DNA of 64,000 nt from an uncultured Dorea sp. (GCF_934294775.1 NZ_CAKRAH010000011.1:1-64000); one strand, 5' to 3'. Positions 45,865-55,092 are shown, counted from the first letter of the stretch. Translations and numbers: made by a program. Notes: generated by a model not told the origin, from the letters alone.

Positions 45865-48800
45865 ATGAGCTTTGCACATCTCCATGTCCATACAGAATAT
45901 AGTCTGTTGGATGGTTCAAATAAAATAAAAGAATGCGTAGCCAGGGTCAAAGAACTGGGGATGAACAGTGTGGCGATCACAGATCACGGTGTCATGTATG
46001 GTGTGATTGACTTTTACCGGGCAGCGAGGGCAGCAGGCATCAAGCCGATTCTCGGCTGTGAGGTATATGTAGCACCGGGATCAAGATTCGACAAAGAGGC
46101 GGTAGGAAGCGGAGATGACCGTTACTATCATCTGGTACTGCTGGCAGAAAATGACCAGGGCTATCACAATCTGATGAAGATCGTATCCAGAGGATTTACC
46201 GAAGGATATTATTATAAACCAAGGGTAGACCTGGAGGTTTTGGAAGAGTTCCACGAAGGGATCATTGCACTGAGTGCATGTCTGGCTGGTGAAGTACAGA
46301 AGAATATCCTGCGTGGCATGTACGAAGAAGGAAAAGCAGCGGCGCTGCGCTACCAGGACATTTTCGGAAAAGGGAATTTCTTCCTGGAGTTACAGGATCA
46401 TGGCATGCAGGAACAGCAGATCGTGAATCAGTCCCTTCTGCGTATGGCACAGGAGACAGGAATCGAGCTGGTTGCGACGAATGATGTGCATTATACGTAT
46501 GCAGATGACGTGAAACCGCATGACATCCTGTTATGTATCCAGACAGGTAAAAAGCTGGCTGATGAAGACCGTATGCGTTATGAGGGCGGCCAGTATTATA
46601 TCAAATCAGAAGAAGAGATGAAAAAGCTCTTCCCATATGCGCTGCAGGCGCTGGAGAATACGCAGAAGATCGCTGACAGATGTAACGTAGAGATAGAATT
46701 CGGTGTGACAAAACTGCCGAAATACGACGTACCGGAAGGATATACGTCATGGGAATATCTGAATAAGTTGTGTTTTGACGGTCTGGAAGAAAGATACCCG
46801 GATGGGGATCCATCACTTAGAGAGCGTCTGGAGTATGAGCTGTCCGTTATTAAGTCGATGGGATATGTGGATTATTTCCTGATTGTATGGGATTTTATTA
46901 ATTATGCAAGAACACAGGGAATCAAAGTCGGTCCGGGACGAGGTTCGGCGGCGGGAAGTATCGTATCCTACTGCCTGGGAATCACCAGCATCGATCCGAT
47001 CAAGTATCAGCTTCTGTTCGAGCGTTTCCTGAATCCGGAGCGAGTATCCATGCCCGATATTGACGTGGACTTCTGTTTTGAACGAAGACAGGAAGTTATC
47101 GATTATGTTGGAAGAAAGTACGGTGCAGACCGGGTGGTGCAGATCGTAACATTTGGTACGATGGCGGCAAGAGGTGTTATCCGTGACGTAGGGCGTGTAA
47201 TGGACCTTCCGTATGCATTCGTTGACAGTATTGCCAAGATGGTGCCGACAGAGCTTAATATTACGCTTGATAAGGCACTTAAGATGAATCCGGAATTCAA
47301 GAAATTATACGAAGAAGATGAACAGGTCAAAGAGCTTATCGACATGTCAAGAAGACTGGAAGGCCTTCCAAGACATACTTCGATGCATGCGGCAGGAGTC
47401 GTGATCGGTCAGCGTGCGATCGAGGAATTCGTACCGCTGTCTCTTGGTTCGGACGGTTCGGTGACGACGCAGTTTACGATGACGACGCTGGAAGAACTCG
47501 GACTTTTGAAGATGGACTTTCTGGGACTTCGTACCTTAACTGTCATCCAGGATGCAGAGCGTCTGGCAAGTATCAGCAGTGGCAAGACAATAGATATTAA
47601 TAAAATCGATTATGATGATAAAGCAGTGCTGGCTTCTATCGGAACCGGTAAGACAGATGGAGTGTTCCAGCTTGAAAGTGCCGGTATGAAGAACTTCATG
47701 AAGGAGTTAAAGCCACAGAATCTGGAGGATATTATTGCGGGTATCTCCCTGTACCGTCCGGGACCGATGGACTTTATCCCACAGTACATCAAGGGCAAGA
47801 ATAATCCGGAAAGTATTACATACGACTGTCCGCAGCTGGAGCCGATCCTGGCACCGACATACGGCTGTATCGTATATCAGGAACAGGTTATGCAGATCGT
47901 GCGTGATCTGGCGGGATACACACTTGGGCGAAGCGATCTTTTGCGAAGAGCGATGTCCAAGAAAAAAGGCGACGTCATGCAAAAAGAACGCCAGAACTTC
48001 GTGTATGGCAATCCGGAAGAAGGCGTTCCGGGATGTATTGCAAATGGAATCGATGAAAAGACGGCCAATAAAATTTATGATGAAATGATCGACTTTGCCA
48101 AATATGCATTTAACAAGTCACATGCAGCAGCATATGCGGTGGTATCATATCAGACAGCCTGGTTAAAATATTATTATCCGGTAGAATTCATGGCAGCACT
48201 TATGACATCCGTGATTGATAATCCGGGAAAAGTATCAGAATACATTTACAGCTGCCGTCAGATGGGAATCAAGATCCTGCCTCCAGATATCAACAAAGGA
48301 GAAGGAAGCTTCTCTGTAGATGGTGGAAATATCCGCTATGGCCTGGCAGCGATAAAAAGTATCGGAAAACCGGTGATCGAATCGATCATCAGGGAAAGAA
48401 AGGCCGGCGGAGAATTCAGTAATCTTAAGGACTTTATTGAGAGATTATCAGGAAAAGAAGTCAATAAAAGGACGATTGAAAGCTTTATAAAATCCGGTGC
48501 ATTTGACAGCCTTGGTGGAACGAGAAAGCAGTTCATGGTTGTCTATGTGCAGATCCTCGATCAGGTGAACCGTGAACGGAAGTATTCTATGACGGGACAG
48601 CTGTCGTTATTTGACATCGTAGGAGATGACCAGAAGGCGGAGTTTGACATACCGCTTCCAAATGTGGGTGAATACGAAAAAGAAACGAAGCTTGCATTTG
48701 AAAAAGAAGTGCTGGGGGTCTACTTAAGTGGACATCCGCTGGAAGATTATGAAGAAAAATGGAAAAAGAACATTTCCAGAACGACTCTGGATTTCCAACT

Positions 48801-49341
48801 GGATGACGATACCGGACGGACAAAAGTACATGACGGAGCAAAAGAGATTGTTGGTGGAATGATCACGAATAAGACGATCAAATACACGAAGACAAATAAA
48901 GTGATGGCATTTATTACACTGGAGGATCTGGTGGGATCGGTAGAAGTGGTGATCTTCCCGAGAGATTTTGAGAAGAACCAGATGTATTTGAATGAGGAAG
49001 CCAAGGTATTTATCAAGGGACGTGTATCCGAAGAAGATGATGCACCAAGCAAATTAATCTGTGAATCTGTGATACCATTTGATCAGACGAAAAAGGAATT
49101 ATGGCTTCAATATCCGGATAAAGCAACGTATCTTGCGCAGGAAGGGATGCTTCAGGATATTTTGAAAGTTTCTGAAGGAATGGATGAAGTTATCATCTAT
49201 TGCAGGAAAGAAAAAGCAGTAAAACGCCTTTCAAAAGGGTGGAATGTGACCGCAGATCAGCTCTTGTTGAGCAGATTGACGAATTATCTTGGTGAAAGTT
49301 GTGTAAAAGTTATAGAAAAACCCATTGAAAGCGTGCACTAA
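45865..49341 (+). CDS. dnaE: DNA polymerase III alpha subunit, DnaE type
   Basis: 1158 residues: PHP domain (about 3-210, HLHVHTEYSLLDG), the C-family polymerase core with GPGRGSAAGS and the catalytic aspartates in MPDIDVDF, the thumb/fingers (LYRPGPMDFIPQYIKGK, FNKSHAAAYA), a helix-hairpin-helix region and a C-terminal OB fold (VGSVEVVIFPRDFE). No 3'-5' exonuclease domain is inserted, so this is DnaE, which extends primers and works beside PolC in Firmicutes. AAAGGAGG precedes the ATG. The pfkA promoter overlaps its last codons. Confidence 0.96.
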   Translation: MSFAHLHVHTEYSLLDGSNKIKECVARVKELGMNSVAITDHGVMYGVIDFYRAARAAGIKPILGCEVYVAPGSRFDKEAVGSGDDRYYHLVLLAENDQGYHNLMKIVSRGFTEGYYYKPRVDLEVLEEFHEGIIALSACLAGEVQKNILRGMYEEGKAAALRYQDIFGKGNFFLELQDHGMQEQQIVNQSLLRMAQETGIELVATNDVHYTYADDVKPHDILLCIQTGKKLADEDRMRYEGGQYYIKSEEEMKKLFPYALQALENTQKIADRCNVEIEFGVTKLPKYDVPEGYTSWEYLNKLCFDGLEERYPDGDPSLRERLEYELSVIKSMGYVDYFLIVWDFINYARTQGIKVGPGRGSAAGSIVSYCLGITSIDPIKYQLLFERFLNPERVSMPDIDVDFCFERRQEVIDYVGRKYGADRVVQIVTFGTMAARGVIRDVGRVMDLPYAFVDSIAKMVPTELNITLDKALKMNPEFKKLYEEDEQVKELIDMSRRLEGLPRHTSMHAAGVVIGQRAIEEFVPLSLGSDGSVTTQFTMTTLEELGLLKMDFLGLRTLTVIQDAERLASISSGKTIDINKIDYDDKAVLASIGTGKTDGVFQLESAGMKNFMKELKPQNLEDIIAGISLYRPGPMDFIPQYIKGKNNPESITYDCPQLEPILAPTYGCIVYQEQVMQIVRDLAGYTLGRSDLLRRAMSKKKGDVMQKERQNFVYGNPEEGVPGCIANGIDEKTANKIYDEMIDFAKYAFNKSHAAAYAVVSYQTAWLKYYYPVEFMAALMTSVIDNPGKVSEYIYSCRQMGIKILPPDINKGEGSFSVDGGNIRYGLAAIKSIGKPVIESIIRERKAGGEFSNLKDFIERLSGKEVNKRTIESFIKSGAFDSLGGTRKQFMVVYVQILDQVNRERKYSMTGQLSLFDIVGDDQKAEFDIPLPNVGEYEKETKLAFEKEVLGVYLSGHPLEDYEEKWKKNISRTTLDFQLDDDTGRTKVHDGAKEIVGGMITNKTIKYTKTNKVMAFITLEDLVGSVEVVIFPRDFEKNQMYLNEEAKVFIKGRVSEEDDAPSKLICESVIPFDQTKKELWLQYPDKATYLAQEGMLQDILKVSEGMDEVIIYCRKEKAVKRLSKGWNVTADQLLLSRLTNYLGESCVKVIEKPIESVH

Positions 49342-49353
49342 TTCATGTACAAT
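49325..49353 (+). promoter_or_regulatory. Promoter for pfkA
   Basis: TTGAAA (49325-49330), 17-bp spacer and TACAAT (49348-49353), at the end of dnaE and 70 bp before the pfkA start. Confidence 0.75.
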
Positions 49354-49422
49354 ATCATCGGAGAGAAATGATAATGGTTAGAAGATAATTGGGAACAAAC
49401 TAATACAATGGAGGAATGAATC

Positions 49423-50403
49423 ATGGCAGACAAAAAAATAATTCGTACAATAGGTGTATTGACAAGTGGTGGAGATGCTCCTGGAATGAACGCAGCAATC
49501 CGTGCCGTTGTTCGTACAGCAATTGGAAAGGGACTGAAAGTAAGAGGAATCAGAAGAGGATATCAGGGACTTTTGAACGAGGAAATTATCGATCTGTCAG
49601 CCAGAGACGTATCTGATACAATCCAGCGCGGAGGTACAATTCTCCAGACTGCCCGTTGTGCAGAGATGCGTACAGAAGAAGGTCAGCAGAAAGCAGCAGC
49701 TATCTGCAAGAAATACGGTATTGATGGTCTGGTAGTCATCGGAGGAGACGGATCATTTGCCGGAGCTCAGAAGCTTGCTAACTTTGGAATTAACACAATC
49801 GGACTTCCAGGAACAATCGATCTGGATATTGCCTGTACGGAATATACAATCGGATTTGATACAGCTGTTAACACCGCTATGGAAGCAATTGATAAAGTAC
49901 GTGATACATCTACATCTCATGAAAGATGCTCTATCATCGAGGTTATGGGTAGAGATGCAGGATACCTTGCTCTGTGGTGCGGTATCGCCAACGGTGCTGA
50001 GAAGATTCTGATGCCGGAAGAGCATGATTACGATGAAGAAAAGATCATCGCAGACATTCAGGAATCAAGAAAACGTGGTAAGAAGAACTACATCATCATC
50101 AATGCAGAGGGTGTTGGAGATTCTATGAACATGGCTAAGAGAATCGAAGAAGCTACAGGTATGGAGACAAGAGCAACAATTCTTGGACACATGCAGCGTG
50201 GTGGAAGCCCGACATGTAAAGACAGAGTATACGCTTCTATCATGGGAGCAAAAGCTGTTGATCTGCTTCTTGAAGGTAAGACAAACCGTGTAGTTGGATA
50301 CAAACATGGTGAGTATGTAGACTTTGATATTGATGAAGCTCTTGGAATGACAAAGGGAATTCCTGCTTATCAGTATGAGATTGCTAAGGAACTGGCACTC
50401 TAA
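49423..50403 (+). CDS. pfkA: 6-phosphofructokinase
   Basis: 326 residues, ATP-dependent type judged by GGDGS (a PPi enzyme would have GGDD). Marks are GVLTSGGDAPGMNAAIR, VIGGDGSFAGA, MGRDAGYLALWCG and GHMQRGGSPT. The catalytic loop reads PGTIDLDIACTEYTIG: both aspartates are kept, but the usual Asn between them (TIDND) is Leu. It makes fructose-1,6-bisphosphate in glycolysis. It has its own promoter, a GGAGG site and a strong terminator. Confidence 0.95.
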   Translation: MADKKIIRTIGVLTSGGDAPGMNAAIRAVVRTAIGKGLKVRGIRRGYQGLLNEEIIDLSARDVSDTIQRGGTILQTARCAEMRTEEGQQKAAAICKKYGIDGLVVIGGDGSFAGAQKLANFGINTIGLPGTIDLDIACTEYTIGFDTAVNTAMEAIDKVRDTSTSHERCSIIEVMGRDAGYLALWCGIANGAEKILMPEEHDYDEEKIIADIQESRKRGKKNYIIINAEGVGDSMNMAKRIEEATGMETRATILGHMQRGGSPTCKDRVYASIMGAKAVDLLLEGKTNRVVGYKHGEYVDFDIDEALGMTKGIPAYQYEIAKELAL

Positions 50404-50420
50404 TTAGGAATGAATGGTAT

Positions 50421-50457
50421 AAAAGCTATCCGCTGTTTTAGCGGGTGGCTTTTTTTG
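50421..50457 (+). terminator. Terminator after pfkA
   Basis: AAAAGCTATCCGCT (50421-50434) pairs with AGCGGGTGGCTTTT (50440-50453) including G-U pairs, followed by a run of T. It is directly followed by a dispersed hairpin repeat. Confidence 0.92.
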
Positions 50458-50458
50458 T

Positions 50459-50503
50459 ACTAAAGCATGCAAGAGAAGCTGACAATGGCAGATTTTCTGT
50501 ATG
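50459..50503 (+). repeat. Dispersed hairpin repeat, copy D
   Basis: GCATGCAAGAGAAGCTGAC then AATGGCAGATTTTCTGTA, with the same inverted halves as copy C. Located between the pfkA terminator and the murI promoter. Confidence 0.82.
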
Positions 50504-50582
50504 ATTATCACACGATCGACGCTTTTAATAATTTCTCTGTGGGAAAATGTAGGGGAAGACAGGTGTTGTCGAGAGATTTTCC

Positions 50583-50611
50583 TTGAAAATGCAAGTCCAA
50601 GACGGTACAAT
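50583..50611 (+). promoter_or_regulatory. Promoter for murI
   Basis: TTGAAA (50583-50588), 17-bp spacer and TACAAT (50606-50611), 43 bp before the murI start. Confidence 0.75.
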
Positions 50612-50653
50612 AATAAAATATGGTGGATAAATAATTAAAGGAGATTCATTATT

Positions 50654-51475
50654 GTGGAAAATAAAGACAGGAACACGGCAGCAATCGGAGTATTCGATTC
50701 AGGAGTCGGAGGATTAACCGTTGCAAGAGAAATCATGCGACAGCTGCCGAATGAAAATGTAGTATATTTTGGGGATACAGCAAGAGTTCCATACGGAAGT
50801 AAGTCGAAGAATAATATCATACGTTTTTCCAGACAGATCATCCGTTTCTTAAAGACGAAGAATGTAAAAGCAATCGTGATTGCTTGTAATACAGCTACAG
50901 CACTGGCGCTGGAGACAGTACAGGCAGAATTCGATATTCCAATTATCGGAGTTATCGTACCGGGGGCAAGAGCAGCGGTAAGAGAGACCAGAAACGGTCA
51001 TATCGGTGTGGTCGGAACTGAAGCAACAATCAAAAGTGAGACATATACAAAAGAGATCAAGAAGCTTCTTCCGAACGCAGAAGTAGTCGGAAAACCTTGT
51101 CCGCTTTTTGTACCACTGGTGGAAGAAGGATTTGCAAAGCATAAGATTACAGAAGAGGTTATTGATATCTATTTATCAGGAATGAAGGAGACAGATATTG
51201 ATACAATGATCCTTGGATGTACACATTATCCGTTGTTAAGATCCAGAATCATGGCGTATTTTGGCGATAAGGTACATATTGTGAATCCGGCTTATGAGAC
51301 AGCGATAGATTTGAAGAAGATATTAGAAGAACAGGACCTTGTCAATACATCGGGAGAACCGGCAACATATGACTTTTATGTCAGTGATGCGGCAGAAAAA
51401 TTCAAAAAATTTGCCAATTCGATTCTGCCGTATGATGTAGATAAGACCCAGGCAATTGACATTGAAGATTATTAG
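50654..51475 (+). CDS. murI: Glutamate racemase
   Basis: 273 residues. The two catalytic cysteines lie in VIACNTATALAL and LGCTHYPLL; the N-terminal GVFDSGVGGLTV and DTARVPYG blocks are complete. It makes D-glutamate for peptidoglycan. The GTG at 50654 has AAAGGAG about ten bases upstream and gives a normal length. The DUF1934 gene follows after eight bases in the same transcript. Confidence 0.95.
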   Translation: MENKDRNTAAIGVFDSGVGGLTVAREIMRQLPNENVVYFGDTARVPYGSKSKNNIIRFSRQIIRFLKTKNVKAIVIACNTATALALETVQAEFDIPIIGVIVPGARAAVRETRNGHIGVVGTEATIKSETYTKEIKKLLPNAEVVGKPCPLFVPLVEEGFAKHKITEEVIDIYLSGMKETDIDTMILGCTHYPLLRSRIMAYFGDKVHIVNPAYETAIDLKKILEEQDLVNTSGEPATYDFYVSDAAEKFKKFANSILPYDVDKTQAIDIEDY

Positions 51476-51483
51476 GAGAATAT

Positions 51484-51939
51484 ATGACAAAAGACGTATT
51501 ATTAAGTATATCAGGTCTACATCAGGATGTAACCGGTATTGAAGCCCAGGGGGATGAACCTGGAAGTGAGCCGATCGAAGTAATCTCGCCGGCCAGCTAT
51601 TATAAAAAGAATGGTAAGCATTATGTGATTTATGACGAGCTCGTGGAAGGAATTCCGGGAAAGATCAAGAATAAAGTGCGCATCACAGACAATCAGAAAC
51701 TGGAGATCATCAAAAGTGGTATCACGAATACCCACATGGTATTTGAAAAAGATAAGATCAATATGACACAGTATGAGACACCGTATGGCGAGATGATGAT
51801 CGGGGTATTTACGAAAGATATCCAGATGGAAGAAAAGGAAGAGAAGATCACCGTACATATCAATTATGCGCTGGATGTCAATGGAGATCCGATCGCAGAC
51901 TGCAATATAGACATAAAAATAACAGCACTGGAACGATAA
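51484..51939 (+). CDS. DUF1934 family protein (YwiB-like)
   Basis: 151 residues, lipocalin-like beta-barrel family DUF1934 as judged by length and the pattern VLLSISGLHQDV, PASYYKKNGKHYVIYDE, THMVFEKDK and TPYGEMMIGVFTKDI. No signal peptide. Its function is not known; relatives often sit near murI or arginyl-tRNA synthetase. TAGGAGA precedes the ATG. The stop codon lies in the loop of the terminator hairpin. Confidence 0.85.
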   Translation: MTKDVLLSISGLHQDVTGIEAQGDEPGSEPIEVISPASYYKKNGKHYVIYDELVEGIPGKIKNKVRITDNQKLEIIKSGITNTHMVFEKDKINMTQYETPYGEMMIGVFTKDIQMEEKEEKITVHINYALDVNGDPIADCNIDIKITALER

Positions 51940-51957
51940 GTTCCAATGCTGTTTTTT
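51921..51957 (+). terminator. Terminator overlapping the end of DUF1934 gene
   Basis: AACAGCACTGGAAC (51921-51934) pairs with GTTCCAATGCTGTT (51940-51953) with one mismatch, then TTTT. The loop GATAA contains the stop codon TAA (51937-51939). Confidence 0.9.
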
Positions 51958-51958
51958 A

Positions 51959-52001
51959 TACCATAGTATGCAAGAGAAGTTTCCAGTGGCAAGTTCTCTG
52001 C
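51959..52001 (+). repeat. Dispersed hairpin repeat, copy E
   Basis: AGTATGCAAGAGAAGTTTCC then AGTGGCAAGTTCTCTGCA, directly after the terminator. AGAGAA(G)T...A(A)GTTCTCT keeps the stem although the bases near the loop differ from the consensus. Confidence 0.8.
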
Positions 52002-52042
52002 ATGTTGGCTTTTTGGTCTTTAAGTAATCTTAGTTTTGGGTC

Positions 52043-52483
52043 TTACTTATTTCTTAATCTTGCGAAAAATCCTTTTTTCTTTTCAGGAACTTCAAGCGGA
52101 CCTCTTACACCTCTGACAGCTGTGATGTAGATACCACTGATTGTAGCCTTGACTTCCTTTTTAACAGGAATCAAAGGATAAACCTGTGCGTCACACATCA
52201 GAGTCATAATCTTTGGTCCAACCTTAGCTTTTACTACCGGCACTTTAGAACGGCGAAGATACTTCGGTGTGTTCTGAATAACAATGTCCGGTAAGCCAGC
52301 GTCTTTTAACTTCATACGACCCTTGTCAATGACCAGGATGGAAACTGTCTGTGCAACTGCTTCCAGCTGAGCCTGCTGTTCTGCCTGCTTTGTCTCTGCT
52401 TTTTTACCAAGGAAATATAATGCAACACATGCAATGATTAAGATTACGAGGATTACTAATAATACAATTGTAAATGTCTTCAC
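52043..52483 (-). CDS. Unknown membrane-anchored protein
   Basis: 146 residues from a GTG with TAGGAGG upstream. One N-terminal membrane helix (about 5-25), a short Gln/Glu-rich helix (about 28-45), then a mostly beta domain with VSILVIDKGRMKLKDAGLP, RRSKVPVVKAKVGPKIMTLM and a basic C-terminus (KKKGFFARLRNK). The positive residues after the helix suggest the domain is cytosolic. I do not recognise a named family. It is monocistronic with about 350 bp of mostly empty sequence upstream. Confidence 0.75.
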   Translation of the reverse strand: MKTFTIVLLVILVILIIACVALYFLGKKAETKQAEQQAQLEAVAQTVSILVIDKGRMKLKDAGLPDIVIQNTPKYLRRSKVPVVKAKVGPKIMTLMCDAQVYPLIPVKKEVKATISGIYITAVRGVRGPLEVPEKKKGFFARLRNK

Positions 52484-52709
52484 AATGAACCTCCTATGTT
52501 CTTTATTTCCATAACTGATATTTTAACATTGTTTCGGTAGGAGTGCAAGAAGTATAGGGGAAAATTGTGGTACATAAAGGGAGAAAAACAAGGTGAATTT
52601 TAAAATCTGTGGATCCGGATGTAAGAGAAAGGACGGTTGTGGAAGATTTTAGAGAGTATTTGAAGAATCTTAAACTGTGAGAAAAGAGTGAAATATATGT
52701 GAAAATGCT
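52484..52709. other. Intergenic region between divergent genes
   Basis: AT-rich, holds the promoter of the minus-strand membrane protein gene. I see no RNA family or reading frame of note. Confidence 0.4.
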
Positions 52710-52737
52710 ATGAAAGTTTATTTAAATGTGATATAAC
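52710..52737 (+). promoter_or_regulatory. Promoter for the foldase lipoprotein gene
   Basis: A TGa extension followed by TATAAC (52732-52737), with a weak -35 ATGAAA at 52710-52715 and a 16-bp spacer. The leader of about 95 nt up to the start contains a small GGTAT/ATACC hairpin. Confidence 0.5.
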
Positions 52738-52839
52738 ATAGGGGTATGCGTAAAAGTATACCGGAATTATGGGTGATAATAGCCCTGGGATCAGAGTGCC
52801 CGGATAAAAATCAGAACAAAGTATAAAATGAGGTGCAAT

Positions 52840-53997
52840 ATGAAAAAGCAAGTGGCAATGTTATTAACAGGTGTTATGGCAGTCTCTCTTATGATGACTG
52901 GCTGTCAGTCAACAAAAGGCCTTGAAACAGATAACGTGAAGATTACAGTTTACAAAGGAGTAGAGGTTGACAAAGTAGACAAGCCAGGTGAAGTAACAGA
53001 TGATGACGTGAACACACAGATTCAGTCAACACTGGAAGAAAATGCAACAACAGAAGAAGTAACAGACCGTGCAGTTAAGAAGGGTGATACTGTAACGATT
53101 GACTTTGTAGGAAAGATGAACGGCGAAGAATTCGACGGAGGATCTTCTACAGATTATCCGCTGGAGATCGGATCGAATTCATTTATTGATGGATTTGAAG
53201 ACAGCATCATCGGACATAACATTGGAGATACCTTTGACTGGAATGGAAAATTCCCGGACAATTATGGAAGTTCAGATTATGCAGGAAAAGATGTAACATT
53301 TACGATCACTGTAAAATCCATTTCCAAAAAGACAACACCAAAACTTACGAACAAGTTTGTAAAGAAAGTATCAAAGACATCCAAGACTGTAAAAGAGTAC
53401 AAAGAAGAAGTGAAGAAGTCTCTCGAAGAGGATAATGAGAAGACCTATAACGATTCTTTACAGCAGGCAGCATGGGAAAAAGTCCTTGAAAATACAACTG
53501 TGAAGAAATATCCAAAGAAAAAAGTACAGAAGATTGAAGATTCCCTGATCTCCCAGTACAAATCAGTAGCAGAAGCTTATGGTATGAGCTACGATGACCT
53601 GATTTCCCAGCAGATGGGAACAACCGTTGAGAAATTTGAAAAACAGGTTACAAAAGTAGCAAAGAACAGTGTAAAACAGACACTTGCAACAGAAGCAATT
53701 GCGGATAAAGAGAATATTAAGTTAGATGATGATACTTATAAGACAGAACTTAAGAAGATGGCTGACGATTATGGATATGACAGTGTAAAAGCACTGAAAA
53801 AAGCAGCTTCCAAGTCAGATCTTCAGGAGATTGCACTGAACAATCTGGTAAAAGAATGGCTGGCTAATCAGTGCATCCAGGTTGAGTCAAGCAGCTCATC
53901 AAGCTCAAGTAGTTCGTCAAGCTCAAGCAGCTCGTCAAGTTCAGACAGCTCTTCAAGCTCAGACAGCTCATCAAGTTCAGATAGCTCTTCGAACTAA
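52840..53997 (+). CDS. Surface lipoprotein foldase: FKBP-type prolyl isomerase with trigger-factor C-domain
   Basis: 385 residues from MKKQVAMLL. A lipoprotein signal with lipobox MMTGC is followed by an N-terminal segment, an FKBP domain (about 85-165: KKGDTVTIDFVGKMNGEEFD, DYPLEIGSNSFIDGFED), and a helical trigger-factor C-domain (about 170-345). No ribosome-binding domain is present, so it should act outside the membrane on exported proteins. The end is a run of about 38 Ser with a few Asp. The Ser codons are mixed (TCA, AGC, AGT, TCG, TCT), so the tract is not a simple DNA repeat. GAGGTG precedes the ATG. Confidence 0.88.
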   Translation: MKKQVAMLLTGVMAVSLMMTGCQSTKGLETDNVKITVYKGVEVDKVDKPGEVTDDDVNTQIQSTLEENATTEEVTDRAVKKGDTVTIDFVGKMNGEEFDGGSSTDYPLEIGSNSFIDGFEDSIIGHNIGDTFDWNGKFPDNYGSSDYAGKDVTFTITVKSISKKTTPKLTNKFVKKVSKTSKTVKEYKEEVKKSLEEDNEKTYNDSLQQAAWEKVLENTTVKKYPKKKVQKIEDSLISQYKSVAEAYGMSYDDLISQQMGTTVEKFEKQVTKVAKNSVKQTLATEAIADKENIKLDDDTYKTELKKMADDYGYDSVKALKKAASKSDLQEIALNNLVKEWLANQCIQVESSSSSSSSSSSSSSSSSSSDSSSSSDSSSSSDSSSN

Positions 53998-54006
53998 GAG
54001 AGTACA

Positions 54007-54048
54007 AAGAACCTGCCCGTACAGGATAGTAACGGGCAGGTTCTTATC
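54007..54048. terminator. Bidirectional terminator between foldase and RsuA-type genes
   Basis: AAGAACCTGCCCGT (54007-54020) pairs exactly with ACGGGCAGGTTCTT (54032-54045), lying ten bases after the foldase stop and abutting the stop of the convergent gene. Confidence 0.88.
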
Positions 54049-54628
54049 AGATATGGAATTCTATCCAGTCACCCGGAGCAAGTGATTCGTCAAGCACAAT
54101 ATCCCCGATAGAAATACGTTTTAATTCAATCACACAGCAATGGACAGACTTCATCATACGCCGGATCTGGCGTTTTTTCCCTTCGCAGATAGTAATTATC
54201 CCATACGTAACAGGGTGTTCCGGTCTGTTTTTGTGGATATCTTTTTGAATTTCCTCCGGGAGTGTGGACAGGATATCCGCCATAACTGCGTGCCCGGTTA
54301 CCTGGATTTTTGCAGGTGCAGTTGGTTCGGAGGCACCTTTTAACATAACGCCGGATTCCAGCTTTTCTATAAGCTCTGGAGTCAGATCACCGAGCAGGGT
54401 AAATTCATAAGTTTTTTCTTTGTGGTAAGACGGATGGGTAAGCTGCTGGTTGAAGACCCCGTCATCGGTAATCAGAAGAAGACCGGTGGTCTCGCGGTCC
54501 AGGCGTCCGACCGGGGAAAGGTTTTCATTATCCAATTCTTTAAAATAATCCATAACCGTCGGATATCGGTCATCGCGGCGGGCGGTGACACAGCCAAAAG
54601 GTTTGTTGAACATATAGTAGTGGTACAT
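54047..54628 (-). CDS. RsuA-type 16S rRNA pseudouridine synthase
   Basis: 193 residues. Marks are MFNKPFGCVTARRD, the catalytic Asp in VGRLDRETTGLLL, THPSYHKEKTYEF and EGKKRQIRRMM. It belongs to the RsuA/RluB/E/F family that changes U to pseudouridine in rRNA. The N-terminal S4 domain of RsuA is missing, and the protein starts at the catalytic core, as in RluE-like members. The exact target cannot be told from sequence. The gene lies alone, ending at the shared terminator. Confidence 0.9.
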   Translation of the reverse strand: MYHYYMFNKPFGCVTARRDDRYPTVMDYFKELDNENLSPVGRLDRETTGLLLITDDGVFNQQLTHPSYHKEKTYEFTLLGDLTPELIEKLESGVMLKGASEPTAPAKIQVTGHAVMADILSTLPEEIQKDIHKNRPEHPVTYGIITICEGKKRQIRRMMKSVHCCVIELKRISIGDIVLDESLAPGDWIEFHI

Positions 54629-54714
54629 AGCGTGCTCCTTAGAATGTCAGTAATAGAGTATGTCTGGAAAATATGATAACAGATGTGGAAAAAGAAATGC
54701 AACCAGAATCGTTA

Positions 54715-54743
54715 TTGACAAAAATTATTAATTATGCTATCTT
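54715..54743 (+). promoter_or_regulatory. Promoter for the manganese riboswitch and mntP
   Basis: A perfect TTGACA (54715-54720), 17-bp spacer and TATCTT (54738-54743). Transcription would start about 10 bp before the riboswitch aptamer. Confidence 0.7.
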
Positions 54744-54763
54744 CTTTTAGACAGAAAAATGAT

Positions 54764-54937
54764 GGATGAGGGAGTAGCAGGCGTATATCGCAACAAGTCA
54801 ACATACTGATCTTTAAGATCTGGCTTGTTTTAATTTGCGAGACTCATGTATAACTGTAAAGTTTATACGTGGACTCTCTTTATTTATATGAAGTATTACC
54901 CCGGATATGGCATACAGTTATGTCCGGGGATTTTTAT
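54764..54937 (+). ncRNA. yybP-ykoY manganese riboswitch with terminator
   Basis: The aptamer (about 54764-54850) shows the class motifs GATGAGGGAGTAGC, CAACATACTG and GCGAGACTCAT, whose ATGAG/CTCAT ends close the helix, plus a GATCT/AGATC hairpin. Downstream, CCCCGGA (54899-54905) and TCCGGGG (54923-54929) form a terminator with TTTTTATT. TATAACTGTA (54849-54858) is complementary to TACAGTTAT (54913-54921), which would form an antiterminator. In the class, Mn2+ binding favours read-through. It precedes the Mn2+ exporter mntP, which supports the call. Confidence 0.88.
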
Positions 54938-55092
54938 TGTTATGCATTCATAAAAGCAGCCGTTCTCCGGGGCTACAAGGAATATGAAGACATGTGAACA
55001 CCGGAAGTCATCATTGGAATGTATAAATGAAAATATACAAAACTCTGTAGAAGGTATTCTACGGGTGTATCAAATGTTGGAGGAAGAAAAAA

